Assembly: GCF_009649785.1 (NCBI RefSeq)
Contig: NZ_WJOK01000009.1
Location: 1 to 64,000, forward strand
Direction: 5' to 3'
Length of the DNA: 64,000 nucleotides
Source of the DNA: Agrobacterium tumefaciens
GTDB lineage: Bacteria > Pseudomonadota > Alphaproteobacteria > Rhizobiales > Rhizobiaceae
Shown here piece after piece: positions 56,880-64,000 of the stretch. Below the pieces are notes generated by a model. It was not told where the DNA came from. It searched no databases and was given only the letters and a program-made list of their open reading frames with translations. Position numbers and translations under genes: made by a program. Position 1 is the stretch's first letter. Every line of letters begins with the position of its first letter.

Positions 56880-57455
56880 TCACCTGTCCTTCTTGGCACG
56901 GGGTCTGGCAAGAGAGACGATCTTGTCCTTGGCCTCCAGAAGCTTCGTGACCTTCGAGCCGAGTGCCAGAAGCGAAGCCAACCGCTCCGTCTCCAGCTTC
57001 TTCACATCGTCATACCAGCCGGTGAGCTGCTCGATCAGCGTTTTCATCTCATCGATGCGCTTCTGCGCATGCCGCTCCTCTTCGTTTTCCGGCTTCTCCA
57101 TCAGGATTTCACGAAGCACGCTGAGTGTCGGGTCGATCTCGCGCTTCTTGCGCTCTTCGGCAAGGGTGCGCAGAATTTGCCACACATCCTCCGGCGTCGT
57201 GAAAAAATCGCGCCGGTCGCCGGGGAAATGCTTGAGAATTGCAAGGTTCCACGCCTGAAGCTCCTTCAGGCTCATCGACACATTGGAACGGGAAATGCCG
57301 AGCGACTCGACAATGTCGTCCGCGCAGAGCGGCTTCGGCGAGATGTAAAGCAAAGCATAGACCTGGCCGACCGTGCGGTTGATGCCCCAGCGGCTGCCCA
57401 TCTCGCCGAAATGCAGCACGAAGGACTGAACGAGCGGAGAAAGATTGGTGGGCAT
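56880..57455 (-). CDS. GbsR-family MarR-like transcriptional regulator
   Basis: A 191-residue regulator with a winged helix (GINRTVGQVYALLYISPKPLCADDIVESLGISRSNVSMSLKELQAWNL) and a long C-terminal helix dimerisation region. The phrase GEMGSRWGINRTVGQVYALLY fits the GbsR branch of MarR. AGGAAG lies 7 bases before the ATG at 57455, which decides the start. It immediately precedes cydDCABX, overlapping or touching cydD, so it is part of that operon and likely regulates it. A palindrome (57473-57490) sits just upstream. Confidence 0.85.
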   Translation of the reverse strand: MPTNLSPLVQSFVLHFGEMGSRWGINRTVGQVYALLYISPKPLCADDIVESLGISRSNVSMSLKELQAWNLAILKHFPGDRRDFFTTPEDVWQILRTLAEERKKREIDPTLSVLREILMEKPENEEERHAQKRIDEMKTLIEQLTGWYDDVKKLETERLASLLALGSKVTKLLEAKDKIVSLARPRAKKDR

Positions 57456-57472
57456 TTCTTTGCTTCCTGTAT

Positions 57473-57490
57473 TTTCAGTAATTTCTGAAA
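57473..57490. promoter_or_regulatory. Putative operator of the GbsR-like regulator
   Basis: TTTCAG-TAATTT-CTGAAA is a perfect 6-base inverted repeat with a 6-base gap, 17 bases before the gbsR start codon. It would overlie the likely transcription start, as expected for autorepression. Confidence 0.55.
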
Positions 57491-57530
57491 TTTCGATAAA
57501 GCAAAAAATGGCAATCGGCAAATCACCTTT

Positions 57531-57544
57531 TTGACCTGCGTCAA
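57531..57544. promoter_or_regulatory. FNR/FixK-type box upstream of the gbsR-cyd operon
   Basis: TTGACCTGCGTCAA matches the FNR/FixK box (TTGAC-N4-GTCAA). Its centre lies about 82 bases upstream of the gbsR start codon. Class II spacing would put transcription start near 57496, just before the GbsR-like palindrome, which supports oxygen-regulated activation of the bd oxidase operon. Confidence 0.7.
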
Positions 57545-57627
57545 TATGTGCAAATCAGAAGAGGCAGCGTCTGCCGGGAATCAGGGCTGCGCCCTCTGGC
57601 ACACTTTCCCGGCCCGCGACGCACGAA

Positions 57628-57643
57628 ATGATATCGATAACAT
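57628..57643. promoter_or_regulatory. GntR-like gluconate operator, distal copy
   Basis: ATGATATCGATAACAT differs from the perfect copy at 58942-58957 by one base (ATGTTATCGATAACAT). It lies between the idnD 3' end and the gbsR-cyd promoter region. Both copies resemble the E. coli GntR/IdnR operator; the regulator gene is not in the window. Confidence 0.5.
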
Positions 57644-57745
57644 CAAAGACGTCATGTTGTAGATGGAAGCGCGCGCATGAAAAATCGGCGGGGATTAATC
57701 CACCGCCGATCAAGACGTCGACAAACCGGCGTGCGCAACAGGCGC

Positions 57746-58777
57746 TTACGAAAAAGCGATCTGCACCTTCATGGCACGGCTGCGGTCGGAGGCAAATTCG
57801 AAGGCCGAGATGGCGTCATCGAGGTCCACCGTCTGGGTGATGAACGGCTTGACGTCGATCAGGCCTTTGCGCATCAGTTCGACGCCCGTCGCGAATTCCT
57901 CGTGGAACCGGAAAGAGCCGCGCAGATCGAGTTCCTTGGCAGTAATCACCATCATCGGCAGGCTCATATCGCCACCAAGGCCAAGCTGGACGATGATGCC
58001 GCGCGGACGCAACGCCGTAATCCCGCCCGCAAGTGCAACGGCGGCACCGGAGCATTCATAGAGAACGTCGAAGGTTCCCTTGTTCGCGCCGTACGCCGCC
58101 AGCGCATCAGGCTCATCCTTGCTGTTTATGACGCGGTCCGCGCCCGCTTCCCGCGCCTTGGCAAGCGTGAAGTCCGAAAGATCGGTCGCGACGATTTCAG
58201 CGGCACCGGCACGGCGGGCAGACAGGATGGAGAGAATGCCGATGGGGCCGCAGCCGGTTACGAGCACGCGTTTTCCGAGCAAATCGCCGGCGCGGCGGGT
58301 GGCATGGAGTGTTACCGCCAGCGGTTCCGCCATAGCTGCCTCACCGGCACTCAAACCGTCGGCCGGAACGCATTGCAGGGCATCCGCGATGAGAACCTCG
58401 CGGAAAGCGCCCTGAATATGCGGAAACGGCATGGCGCTGCCATAAAAGCGCATGTTGAGGCACTGATTGTGCAGGCCTTCCTGGCAAAAGCGGCAGGTCC
58501 TGCACGGACGGGACGGCGAAACCGCGACCAGACCGCCAACCTTCAGCCCCTCGACGCCCTCGCCCAGCTCCTCAACAATGGCGGAGACCTCATGTCCCAG
58601 CACCATTGGTTCGCGAAGCCGTACCGCGCCGAAACCGCCGTGATTGTAATAGTGAAGATCGCTGCCGCAAATCCCGCCCCGAGCCAGACGAAGACGCACT
58701 TCTCCTGCCCCCGGCGCCTCCTCCGGCCGCTCCTCGATGCGCACATCCTTTGCCCCGTGGGCGACAATCGCTCTCAT
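57746..58777 (-). CDS. idnD: L-idonate 5-dehydrogenase-like zinc alcohol dehydrogenase
   Basis: A 343-residue medium-chain dehydrogenase. GGICGSDLHYYNHGG carries the catalytic zinc Cys, RPCRTCRFCQEGLHNQC holds the four structural-zinc cysteines, and VLVTGCGPIGILSIL is the NAD motif. Sequence and pairing with a gluconate 5-dehydrogenase gene fit L-idonate 5-dehydrogenase (idonate to 5-ketogluconate), though sorbitol dehydrogenase relatives are similar. GGGAGA lies before the ATG at 58777; a longer open frame upstream is not real. Transcribed away from the SDR partner. Confidence 0.82.
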   Translation of the reverse strand: MRAIVAHGAKDVRIEERPEEAPGAGEVRLRLARGGICGSDLHYYNHGGFGAVRLREPMVLGHEVSAIVEELGEGVEGLKVGGLVAVSPSRPCRTCRFCQEGLHNQCLNMRFYGSAMPFPHIQGAFREVLIADALQCVPADGLSAGEAAMAEPLAVTLHATRRAGDLLGKRVLVTGCGPIGILSILSARRAGAAEIVATDLSDFTLAKAREAGADRVINSKDEPDALAAYGANKGTFDVLYECSGAAVALAGGITALRPRGIIVQLGLGGDMSLPMMVITAKELDLRGSFRFHEEFATGVELMRKGLIDVKPFITQTVDLDDAISAFEFASDRSRAMKVQIAFS

Positions 58778-58941
58778 AAATATCTCCCGTTCGATATCGC
58801 GCCTTAAACGGCGCAACAAAATAATCCCTATCCCAATCATTGCCGCCGGCCGCGTCTCCGCCGCCCTGCAGCCTCCCCGCGCGCATGTTGCGTACCGGAA
58901 ACAGGCGTTTAAGCCTTGACATCCACGTCTGAAAGGGATGA

Positions 58942-58957
58942 ATGTTATCGATAACAT
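58942..58957. promoter_or_regulatory. GntR-like gluconate operator, proximal copy
   Basis: ATGTTATCGATAACAT is a perfect 16-base palindrome in the divergent region between the idonate dehydrogenase and gluconate 5-dehydrogenase genes. It closely resembles the E. coli GntR/IdnR operator. It lies 40 bases upstream of the SDR GTG start, which argues against the longer SDR frame beginning at 58938 inside the site. Confidence 0.72.
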
Positions 58958-58997
58958 AAACCGGCATGAAAGCAATGTCGAGAGACTGGAGGAAACA

Positions 58998-59753
58998 GTG
59001 GGCCTTAATTTGTTCGATCTTTCCGGCCGCCGCGCCCTGATCACCGGCTCGTCGCAGGGCATCGGCTTTGCGCTGGCGCAGGGCCTGGTGGAGGCGGGAG
59101 CCGAAGTGGTGCTGAACGGCCGCGACGAGGCAAAGCTGAAAGCAGCCGCCGCAGGCATCAAGGGTGCCAAGACGCTCGCCTTCGATGCCACCGATCATGA
59201 CGCGGTGCGCAAGGCCATCGACGGTTTCGAGGCGGAAGTCGGCCCCATCGATATTCTGGTCAACAATGCCGGCATGCAGCACCGCACACCGCTGGAGGAT
59301 TTTCCGGCCGACGCCTTCGAGCGCCTGTTACAGACAAACATCGCCTCGGTGTTCCACGCAGGGCAAGCCGTCGCGCGTCATATGATCAGCCGTGGACGTG
59401 GCAAGATCATCAACATCGCCAGCGTCCAGACCGCTCTCGCCCGCCCCGGTATCGCGCCGTACACCGCCACCAAGGGCGCCGTCGGCAATCTGACGAAGGG
59501 CATGGCGACGGACTGGGCGAAATATGGCCTGCAGTGCAACGCCATTGCGCCGGGCTATTTCGACACGCCGCTCAACGCGGCCCTGGTGGCAGACGAGACG
59601 TTTTCAGCATGGCTTGAAAAACGCACGCCCGCCGGCCGCTGGGGCAAGGTCGAAGAGCTTGTCGGCGCCTGCATTTTCCTGTCGTCCGATGCCTCGTCTT
59701 TCGTGAACGGACATATTCTTTACGTCGACGGCGGCATTACCGCCTCGCTTTGA
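58998..59753 (+). CDS. idnO: Gluconate 5-dehydrogenase-like SDR
   Basis: A 251-residue SDR. ALITGSSQGIG is the cofactor motif near residue 13, NNAG near 89, the catalytic tyrosine in YTATKGAVGNLTKGMA near 155 and the C-terminus VNGHILYVDGG. NLFDLSGRRALITGSSQGIG at the start is typical of IdnO/Gno, which reduces 5-ketogluconate to gluconate. I chose the GTG at 58998, preceded by TGGAGG at 7 bases, rather than the ATG at 58938, which lies over the operator. Divergent idnD makes the idonate-to-gluconate pair. Confidence 0.83.
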   Translation: MGLNLFDLSGRRALITGSSQGIGFALAQGLVEAGAEVVLNGRDEAKLKAAAAGIKGAKTLAFDATDHDAVRKAIDGFEAEVGPIDILVNNAGMQHRTPLEDFPADAFERLLQTNIASVFHAGQAVARHMISRGRGKIINIASVQTALARPGIAPYTATKGAVGNLTKGMATDWAKYGLQCNAIAPGYFDTPLNAALVADETFSAWLEKRTPAGRWGKVEELVGACIFLSSDASSFVNGHILYVDGGITASL

Positions 59754-59787
59754 AGAAGCCGTAACCACGACGCTTTGGGAGGAGACC

Positions 59788-60690
59788 GTGAGCACCATGA
59801 CCGAGAAGAACAAAATCGCCCTCATTGGCGCTGGCGCGATGGGCGGCGCGATCGGTACGCGGCTGATCGAGACCGGCAATCACCTGACGGTTTTCGATCT
59901 GGACGCGGAAAAGGTGGCGGCTTTGACCAGCCTTGGTGCGCATAGCGCCGAGACGGCGGCGCAAGCGGCTTCGCTCTCCGATGTCGTGATCCTCAGCCTC
60001 AATTCGCCGAAAATCGTCCGCGCCGCCGTTTTCGGCAAAGATGGCGTGGCGGCGGGGGCCAGGCCCGGCACGCTGATCATCGACATGTCCTCCATCGATC
60101 CGGAAGCGACAAAAGAACTGGCGGCGGATGCGGCTGAAAAGGGGCTGCGCTGGGTGGACAGCCCGCTTTCCGGCGGCGCGCCGAAGGCACTCGTCGGGCA
60201 ACTGACCCTGATGGCCGGCGGCACCGAAAAGGATGTGGCCGATGCCCATCGCGTGCTGCGGCACGTGGCCAGCAACTACACCCATATGGGTCCAAGCGGC
60301 GCAGGCCAGACGACGAAGCTCATCAATCAGGTTCTTTGCGGGCTGAACTTCCTTGCCGTAGCGGAAGCAACGCAGCTTGCGCTGGATGCCGGCGTCGATG
60401 CCGCCAAAATTCCGCAGGCGCTGAAAGGCGGCCGCGCCGACAGCGCAATCCTTCAGGAATATATGCCACGTTACGTGGCGAAGGATTACCGCCGCACTGG
60501 CCGCATCGACAATATGGTCAAGGACCTGAACGGCGCGCAGGATCTGGCTCGACGCACCAACACGGCCATGCCGCTGACGGCGGTTTGCGCCGAGGTGCAC
60601 CGCATGCTGACAGCGGCGGGACTTGGCGGCCAGGATCAGGCCGCCCTAATGGAATTTTTCACCGGCGCGAAACGCACCTTCACGGAATGA
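59788..60690 (+). CDS. 3-hydroxyisobutyrate dehydrogenase-family NAD(P) oxidoreductase
   Basis: A 300-residue beta-hydroxyacid dehydrogenase. ALIGAGAMGGAIGTRLIETGN is the cofactor motif, WVDSPLSGGAPKALVGQLTLM the substrate loop and GAGQTTKLINQVL carries the catalytic lysine. GGGAGGAG lies 5 bases before the GTG start. It follows the gluconate dehydrogenase gene by 34 bases and is probably co-transcribed. Substrate could be a 2-hydroxy-3-oxo-acid such as tartronate semialdehyde, or 6-phosphogluconate-like; not known. Confidence 0.8.
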   Translation: MSTMTEKNKIALIGAGAMGGAIGTRLIETGNHLTVFDLDAEKVAALTSLGAHSAETAAQAASLSDVVILSLNSPKIVRAAVFGKDGVAAGARPGTLIIDMSSIDPEATKELAADAAEKGLRWVDSPLSGGAPKALVGQLTLMAGGTEKDVADAHRVLRHVASNYTHMGPSGAGQTTKLINQVLCGLNFLAVAEATQLALDAGVDAAKIPQALKGGRADSAILQEYMPRYVAKDYRRTGRIDNMVKDLNGAQDLARRTNTAMPLTAVCAEVHRMLTAAGLGGQDQAALMEFFTGAKRTFTE

Positions 60691-60862
60691 TTTGCGCCAT
60701 GGCCAGGGCAATAAAACCTTAGAGGCCGAGCTGACGCGAGGTCATTAAGGTGTGCCACCGTCATGGCCATTGCGAAATGTCTCCGCAGCGAAGATGATCG
60801 GGCGAATCGGCGGCGCAATCGGCCCGACGGCCGCAGACGCTTGCATGAAGGACAATTTCCCG

Positions 60863-61846
60863 ATGACCACTTCCGCAACAGGCACGGGGATTGCCAGCCT
60901 GACCGTTTCCGGAAACGGCTTCAGCGCCGAGATCGCTTATGAGGGCGCGACCCTTCTGAGCTGGCGGCCACGACTTGCCGATGGCAATGAAAAAAACCTT
61001 GTCGACGGCTATTCGTCGCTTCAGGAATTGCAGTCGCAGAACGGCGTGAGAAACGGCATTCTCGCCCCCTTCACCAATCGCATTCCTCAGGGCCAATTTA
61101 AATTTGGCGGGGAGATGCACCGTATCGAGCCGGTGCTTGCCCACGAGGACCTCGTCTTCCACGGATTTGCCCGTGCCCTGCCCTTCGCCCTCGACCGATC
61201 TTTCGAGGAAAACGACGCGCACATTATCGTCTTTCGTGCCGAGATATTGCCGGCCGAATTCAAGGGCTATCCCTACCATCTCGCCATCGAGGTGGAATAC
61301 CGGTTTGCCGGCCATGCGGTTACCATCGATATACGCGGCATCAATGGCGACGACCGGCCTTTGCCCTTTGCGGCCGGCTGGCATCCCTATTTCCGTCTGC
61401 CCGGCATATCCTCCATCGACGATCTCCTTCTCACCCTACCGTCGCGAACAGCGATCGAAACGGACGAGAATTTGATACCACTCACCGACAGTGAGACGGG
61501 CATTCTCAAACGGGACGATGCAGCGTTTCTTTCTGCCGCGCCGCTCGCAGGCCATGTGCTGGATGTCTGCTTTACCGATCTGATCCCATCCGCAAACGGG
61601 CTTTACGAGACTAGGATCGAAAACCGGAACGATGGTTCGAGCCTGACCGTTTGGCAGGAGCGCGGCCACATGCATGTCTTTACCGGCGATACGCTTGCCC
61701 GCGACAGGCGAAAATCCATCGCGCTCGAACCTGTGGAAACACCGACAAACGCTTTCAACCAGCCGCAACTTGAAGCGGACATCACCCTTCAACCGGGCGA
61801 GACCCGAAGTTTCCGCTTTGGTTTCCGTTTTGAAGCCGAGCGCTGA
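60863..61846 (+). CDS. Aldose 1-epimerase-family protein
   Basis: A 327-residue galactose mutarotase-like beta-sandwich. NRIPQGQFKFGGEMHRIEP, LVFHGFAR and AGWHPYFRLPG supply the conserved His residues, and IALEPVETPTNAFNQP carries the likely catalytic glutamate. It may equilibrate sugar anomers for the idonate/gluconate pathway. The start is uncertain (ATG at 60863 with AAGGA at 10 bases; ATG at 60845 is an option). It follows the dehydrogenase by about 170 bases. Confidence 0.8.
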   Translation: MTTSATGTGIASLTVSGNGFSAEIAYEGATLLSWRPRLADGNEKNLVDGYSSLQELQSQNGVRNGILAPFTNRIPQGQFKFGGEMHRIEPVLAHEDLVFHGFARALPFALDRSFEENDAHIIVFRAEILPAEFKGYPYHLAIEVEYRFAGHAVTIDIRGINGDDRPLPFAAGWHPYFRLPGISSIDDLLLTLPSRTAIETDENLIPLTDSETGILKRDDAAFLSAAPLAGHVLDVCFTDLIPSANGLYETRIENRNDGSSLTVWQERGHMHVFTGDTLARDRRKSIALEPVETPTNAFNQPQLEADITLQPGETRSFRFGFRFEAER

Positions 61847-61866
61847 AAAAAGACCAAATATTGCGA

Positions 61867-62343
61867 TCAGATATGCGTCGTCGGGAGTGAAGACGACAGC
61901 TTCACCGTCTCCATGGAGATATAGGCGGACATGTCGTAAAGCTCGACCCGCCGGAGGATCTGTTTGTAGATGGTGTCGTAATATTCGACATTTGGAAGCA
62001 CGAGTTTCAGAATATAATCGAAATTTCCGGTCAGCCGGTGCACCTCGACGATCTCCGGTATGGTGCTGACGGCGGCATGGAACCGGTCCAGCCAGTCCTC
62101 CGCATGCAGGCCGGTTCTCACGAGCAGGAAAACCGTGGTCGGCAGGTTGATTTTCCGCCGGTCGAGCAGCGCCATCGTGCCGGTCACATATCCTTCCGCA
62201 CGCAGACGCGTGATACGGCGGGAACAGGCGGAAAGCGATAACGACACCTCATCCGCGATATCGGCGAGAGGTGTTTCTGCATTCTCCTGGAGAATTGCAA
62301 GGATTCGGCGGTCACGGTCGTCAATCATTGTTTCAGAATGCAC
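61867..62343 (-). CDS. Lrp/AsnC family transcriptional regulator
   Basis: A 158-residue regulator with a helix-turn-helix ([48 protein letters not shown]) and an RAM effector domain ([31 protein letters not shown]). It is divergent from the aspartate/glutamate racemase-like gene 153 bases away, which suggests amino-acid-responsive control of that gene. Confidence 0.9.
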   Translation of the reverse strand: MHSETMIDDRDRRILAILQENAETPLADIADEVSLSLSACSRRITRLRAEGYVTGTMALLDRRKINLPTTVFLLVRTGLHAEDWLDRFHAAVSTIPEIVEVHRLTGNFDYILKLVLPNVEYYDTIYKQILRRVELYDMSAYISMETVKLSSSLPTTHI

Positions 62344-62496
62344 CGGTTAACGTAGTGGCGCAAGAAATTTGCGAGCTGAGCATAATGCACGCCCATAATT
62401 TGCAATCTGTCTTCTAAATCCCTGAAAAAACGCATGCCGTTTTCATCGCGGCAATGGCATTCTTGTCATCAATCAAACTTTTATAAGGGAACGTCT

Positions 62497-63210
62497 ATGA
62501 AACGGATCGGTCTGATCGGCGGCATGAGCTGGGAATCCACCGCAACCTATTATCGCATGATCAACGAGGCCGTTCGTGACAGCCGCGGTGGGCTCGTATC
62601 GGCCGATATCGTCATGCATTCGCTCGATTTTTCCGAGGTTGTCGCCCTTCAGAAGGCCGACCGCTGGGATGAGGCCGGCGCGCTTTTGGGCGCTGCGGGT
62701 GCGCGTCTTGCCAATGCGGGTGCCGATTGTGTGCTGATCTGCACCAACACCATGCACCTCGTTGCGGAAACCGTTGAAAAAATGTCGGGCGTCACTCTCA
62801 TCGACATCATTGACGAAACTGCCACCGCATTGAAGGCGGATGGACGCCGCAAGCCGCTTCTGCTCGCCACGCGCTACACGATGGAACATGGCTTCTACAC
62901 CGACCGCATGCGCCGCCACGGCGTCGATGTGGTCGTGCCGGATGAGGAAGACAGGGCCGCCATCCACGACATCATTTTTGGCGAATTGTGCCAGGGCGAG
63001 ATCAAGTCGTGCTCGCGCGAGCGCTACATGTCGGTCATCGAGAAAGCCCGTGCGCTCGGCGTCGATTCCGTCATTCTCGGCTGCACCGAAATTTCCCTGC
63101 TGATCGATCCCGATGCCCTGCCTTTGCCGGGTTACGATTCGACCGCCATTCACGCCCAGGCCGCTGTCGGCTTCGCGCTCGGAAACAAGGCCCTGAACAG
63201 AGCTGCATGA
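62497..63210 (+). CDS. Aspartate/glutamate racemase family protein
   Basis: A 237-residue PLP-independent racemase. KRIGLIGGMSWESTATYYRMIN at the N-terminus, CTNTMHLV (first catalytic Cys near residue 85) and VILGCTEISLLID (second Cys) are the aspartate racemase signatures. It would interconvert L- and D-aspartate or related amino acids. AAGGGA precedes the ATG at 62497, so the upstream in-frame ATG is not used. It overlaps or abuts a class II glutamine amidotransferase gene and is divergent from an Lrp regulator. Confidence 0.87.
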   Translation: MKRIGLIGGMSWESTATYYRMINEAVRDSRGGLVSADIVMHSLDFSEVVALQKADRWDEAGALLGAAGARLANAGADCVLICTNTMHLVAETVEKMSGVTLIDIIDETATALKADGRRKPLLLATRYTMEHGFYTDRMRRHGVDVVVPDEEDRAAIHDIIFGELCQGEIKSCSRERYMSVIEKARALGVDSVILGCTEISLLIDPDALPLPGYDSTAIHAQAAVGFALGNKALNRAA

Positions 63211-63981
63211 ATGTGCCGCCTTTTTGCCTATTCCGGTAAACCGGTCTGGCTCGACAGTCTTCTGATCGAGCCGGAAGCGTCGCTGGTCAGCCAGTCCATG
63301 GCCGCAAGGGAAGCTAAAACCGTCGTCAATGGCGACGGTTGCGGTCTTGGCTGGTATGGCGAGCGCGGAACGCCCGGCGTTTTTCGCGACACCAGACCCG
63401 CCTGGTCCGACGCCAATCTGGCCGCCCTTTGCCACCAGCTTCGCTCGGGCATGTTCATGGCCCACGTCCGCTCCGCCACATCAGGCGAAGTATCCCGTGC
63501 CAATTGCCACCCCTTTGCGCATGGTCAATATCTGTTCATGCATAACGGCCAGATCGGCGGCTACGAGCAGATCAGGCGCGACATTGATTCCCTCATACCC
63601 GATGATATTTATTCCGCCCGGCGCGGCACCGGCGACAGCGAAGCCATCTTCCTGATTGCCGCCGGCCACGGCCTTGATGCGGACCCGGTTCGGGCCATTT
63701 CCACCGCGCTGCGCCTCTGCCTGGAAAAGATGATCGCGGCGGGTGTTTCTTCCGCGTTGCGGTTCAGCGCCGTGTTGATGGATGGCGATTGCCTGCACGC
63801 CTTCCGCTGGTCAAGCGACGACAAGCCGCCAACGCTTTACTGGCGCGGGCTTGAAGAGGGCATCGCGCTAAGCTCGGAACCCTTTTCCTTCGATTGCACC
63901 CCGTGGTGTGCGGTGCCGCCAAATACCCGGGTGACGATCCGCGCCGGCGGTATGACCACTGAACCTTTTTCCCTGCCGTAA
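63211..63981 (+). CDS. Class II glutamine amidotransferase (YafJ/EgtC-like)
   Basis: A 256-residue protein with the N-terminal nucleophile cysteine (MCRLFAYSG) and the Ntn-type sequence GDGCGLGWYGERGTPGVFRDTRPAWSDANL. FMAHVRSATSGEVSRANCHPFAHGQYLFMHNGQI follows, and DSEAIFLI fits the catalytic set. It begins on the base after the racemase stop. It belongs to the YafJ/EgtC group; a specific substrate is unknown, though a peptide or gamma-glutamyl amidase role is plausible. No egtB or egtD is in the window. Confidence 0.85.
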   Translation: MCRLFAYSGKPVWLDSLLIEPEASLVSQSMAAREAKTVVNGDGCGLGWYGERGTPGVFRDTRPAWSDANLAALCHQLRSGMFMAHVRSATSGEVSRANCHPFAHGQYLFMHNGQIGGYEQIRRDIDSLIPDDIYSARRGTGDSEAIFLIAAGHGLDADPVRAISTALRLCLEKMIAAGVSSALRFSAVLMDGDCLHAFRWSSDDKPPTLYWRGLEEGIALSSEPFSFDCTPWCAVPPNTRVTIRAGGMTTEPFSLP

Positions 63982-64000
63982 ACGTCGCATTTCATGACGA

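Noticed and set aside
57746-59191. 481-residue version of the idonate dehydrogenase running from 59191
   Set aside because: The extra N-terminus overlaps the divergent SDR gene and promoter; the canonical start at 58777 has a good ribosome site.

Overview
The window looks like an ordinary chromosomal stretch of an Agrobacterium/Rhizobium-type alphaproteobacterium. Supporting signs are high-GC coding, short intergenic gaps, an LpsL-type UDP-glucuronate epimerase, a TIGR02300 acidic protein, a NadQ-type Nudix regulator beside nadABC, CydX-bearing cytochrome bd genes, and an apparent alpha-r14/NfeR1-family small RNA. I see no phage, insertion sequence, CRISPR or rRNA. The genus is inferred from protein families, not proven.

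Layout. 1-1.6 kb: nucleotide-sugar genes (end of UDP-glucose dehydrogenase, UDP-glucuronate 4-epimerase). 1.6-5.4 kb: a compact minus-strand trio of an N-formylglutamate-amidohydrolase-like enzyme, a QEGLA/DUF1704 zinc-peptidase-like protein and an ATP-grasp ligase. 5.7-11.3 kb: small stress and redox genes (PfpI, an FAD amine oxidase, a DUF892 ferritin-like protein) and a PQQ glucose dehydrogenase. 11.8-24 kb: an AraC regulator, then a nine-gene minus-strand operon (livKGFHM-type importer, GMC oxidoreductase, 3-hydroxyisobutyrate-dehydrogenase-like enzyme, acetoacetyl-CoA ligase, 3-hydroxybutyrate dehydrogenase) with a divergent LysR gene. 24-34 kb: an LLM flavoenzyme, an enolase-superfamily enzyme with a divergent GntR regulator, and a dipeptide transporter operon (dppABCDF) behind an M24 peptidase.

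34-40.3 kb: a small RNA with three anti-Shine-Dalgarno hairpin loops, an SDR/deoxyribosyltransferase pair, an RNase D-like exonuclease and three orphan proteins, at least two of which share a C-terminal motif. 40.3-43.7 kb: rpsA, cmk, TIGR02300, tRNA-Ala(GGC). 43.8-50.4 kb: a SNase-like membrane protein, a PAS protein, nadQ with nadABC separated by two operator-like palindromes, and a small stress-gene group. 50.4-57.5 kb: gbsR-cydDCABX, with FNR/FixK-type boxes upstream of gbsR and inside cydC. 57.7-64 kb: an idonate/gluconate catabolic pair with GntR-like palindromes, a beta-hydroxyacid dehydrogenase, an aldose-1-epimerase-like protein, an Lrp regulator, an aspartate racemase-like gene and a class II glutamine amidotransferase.

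The most interesting signals are the ligase/hydrolase trio, the anti-SD small RNA, the paired NadQ-like operators, the oxygen-responsive sites of the cyd locus, and the orphan protein trio. All function calls rest on reading the sequence and remembered family motifs; no database search was run.
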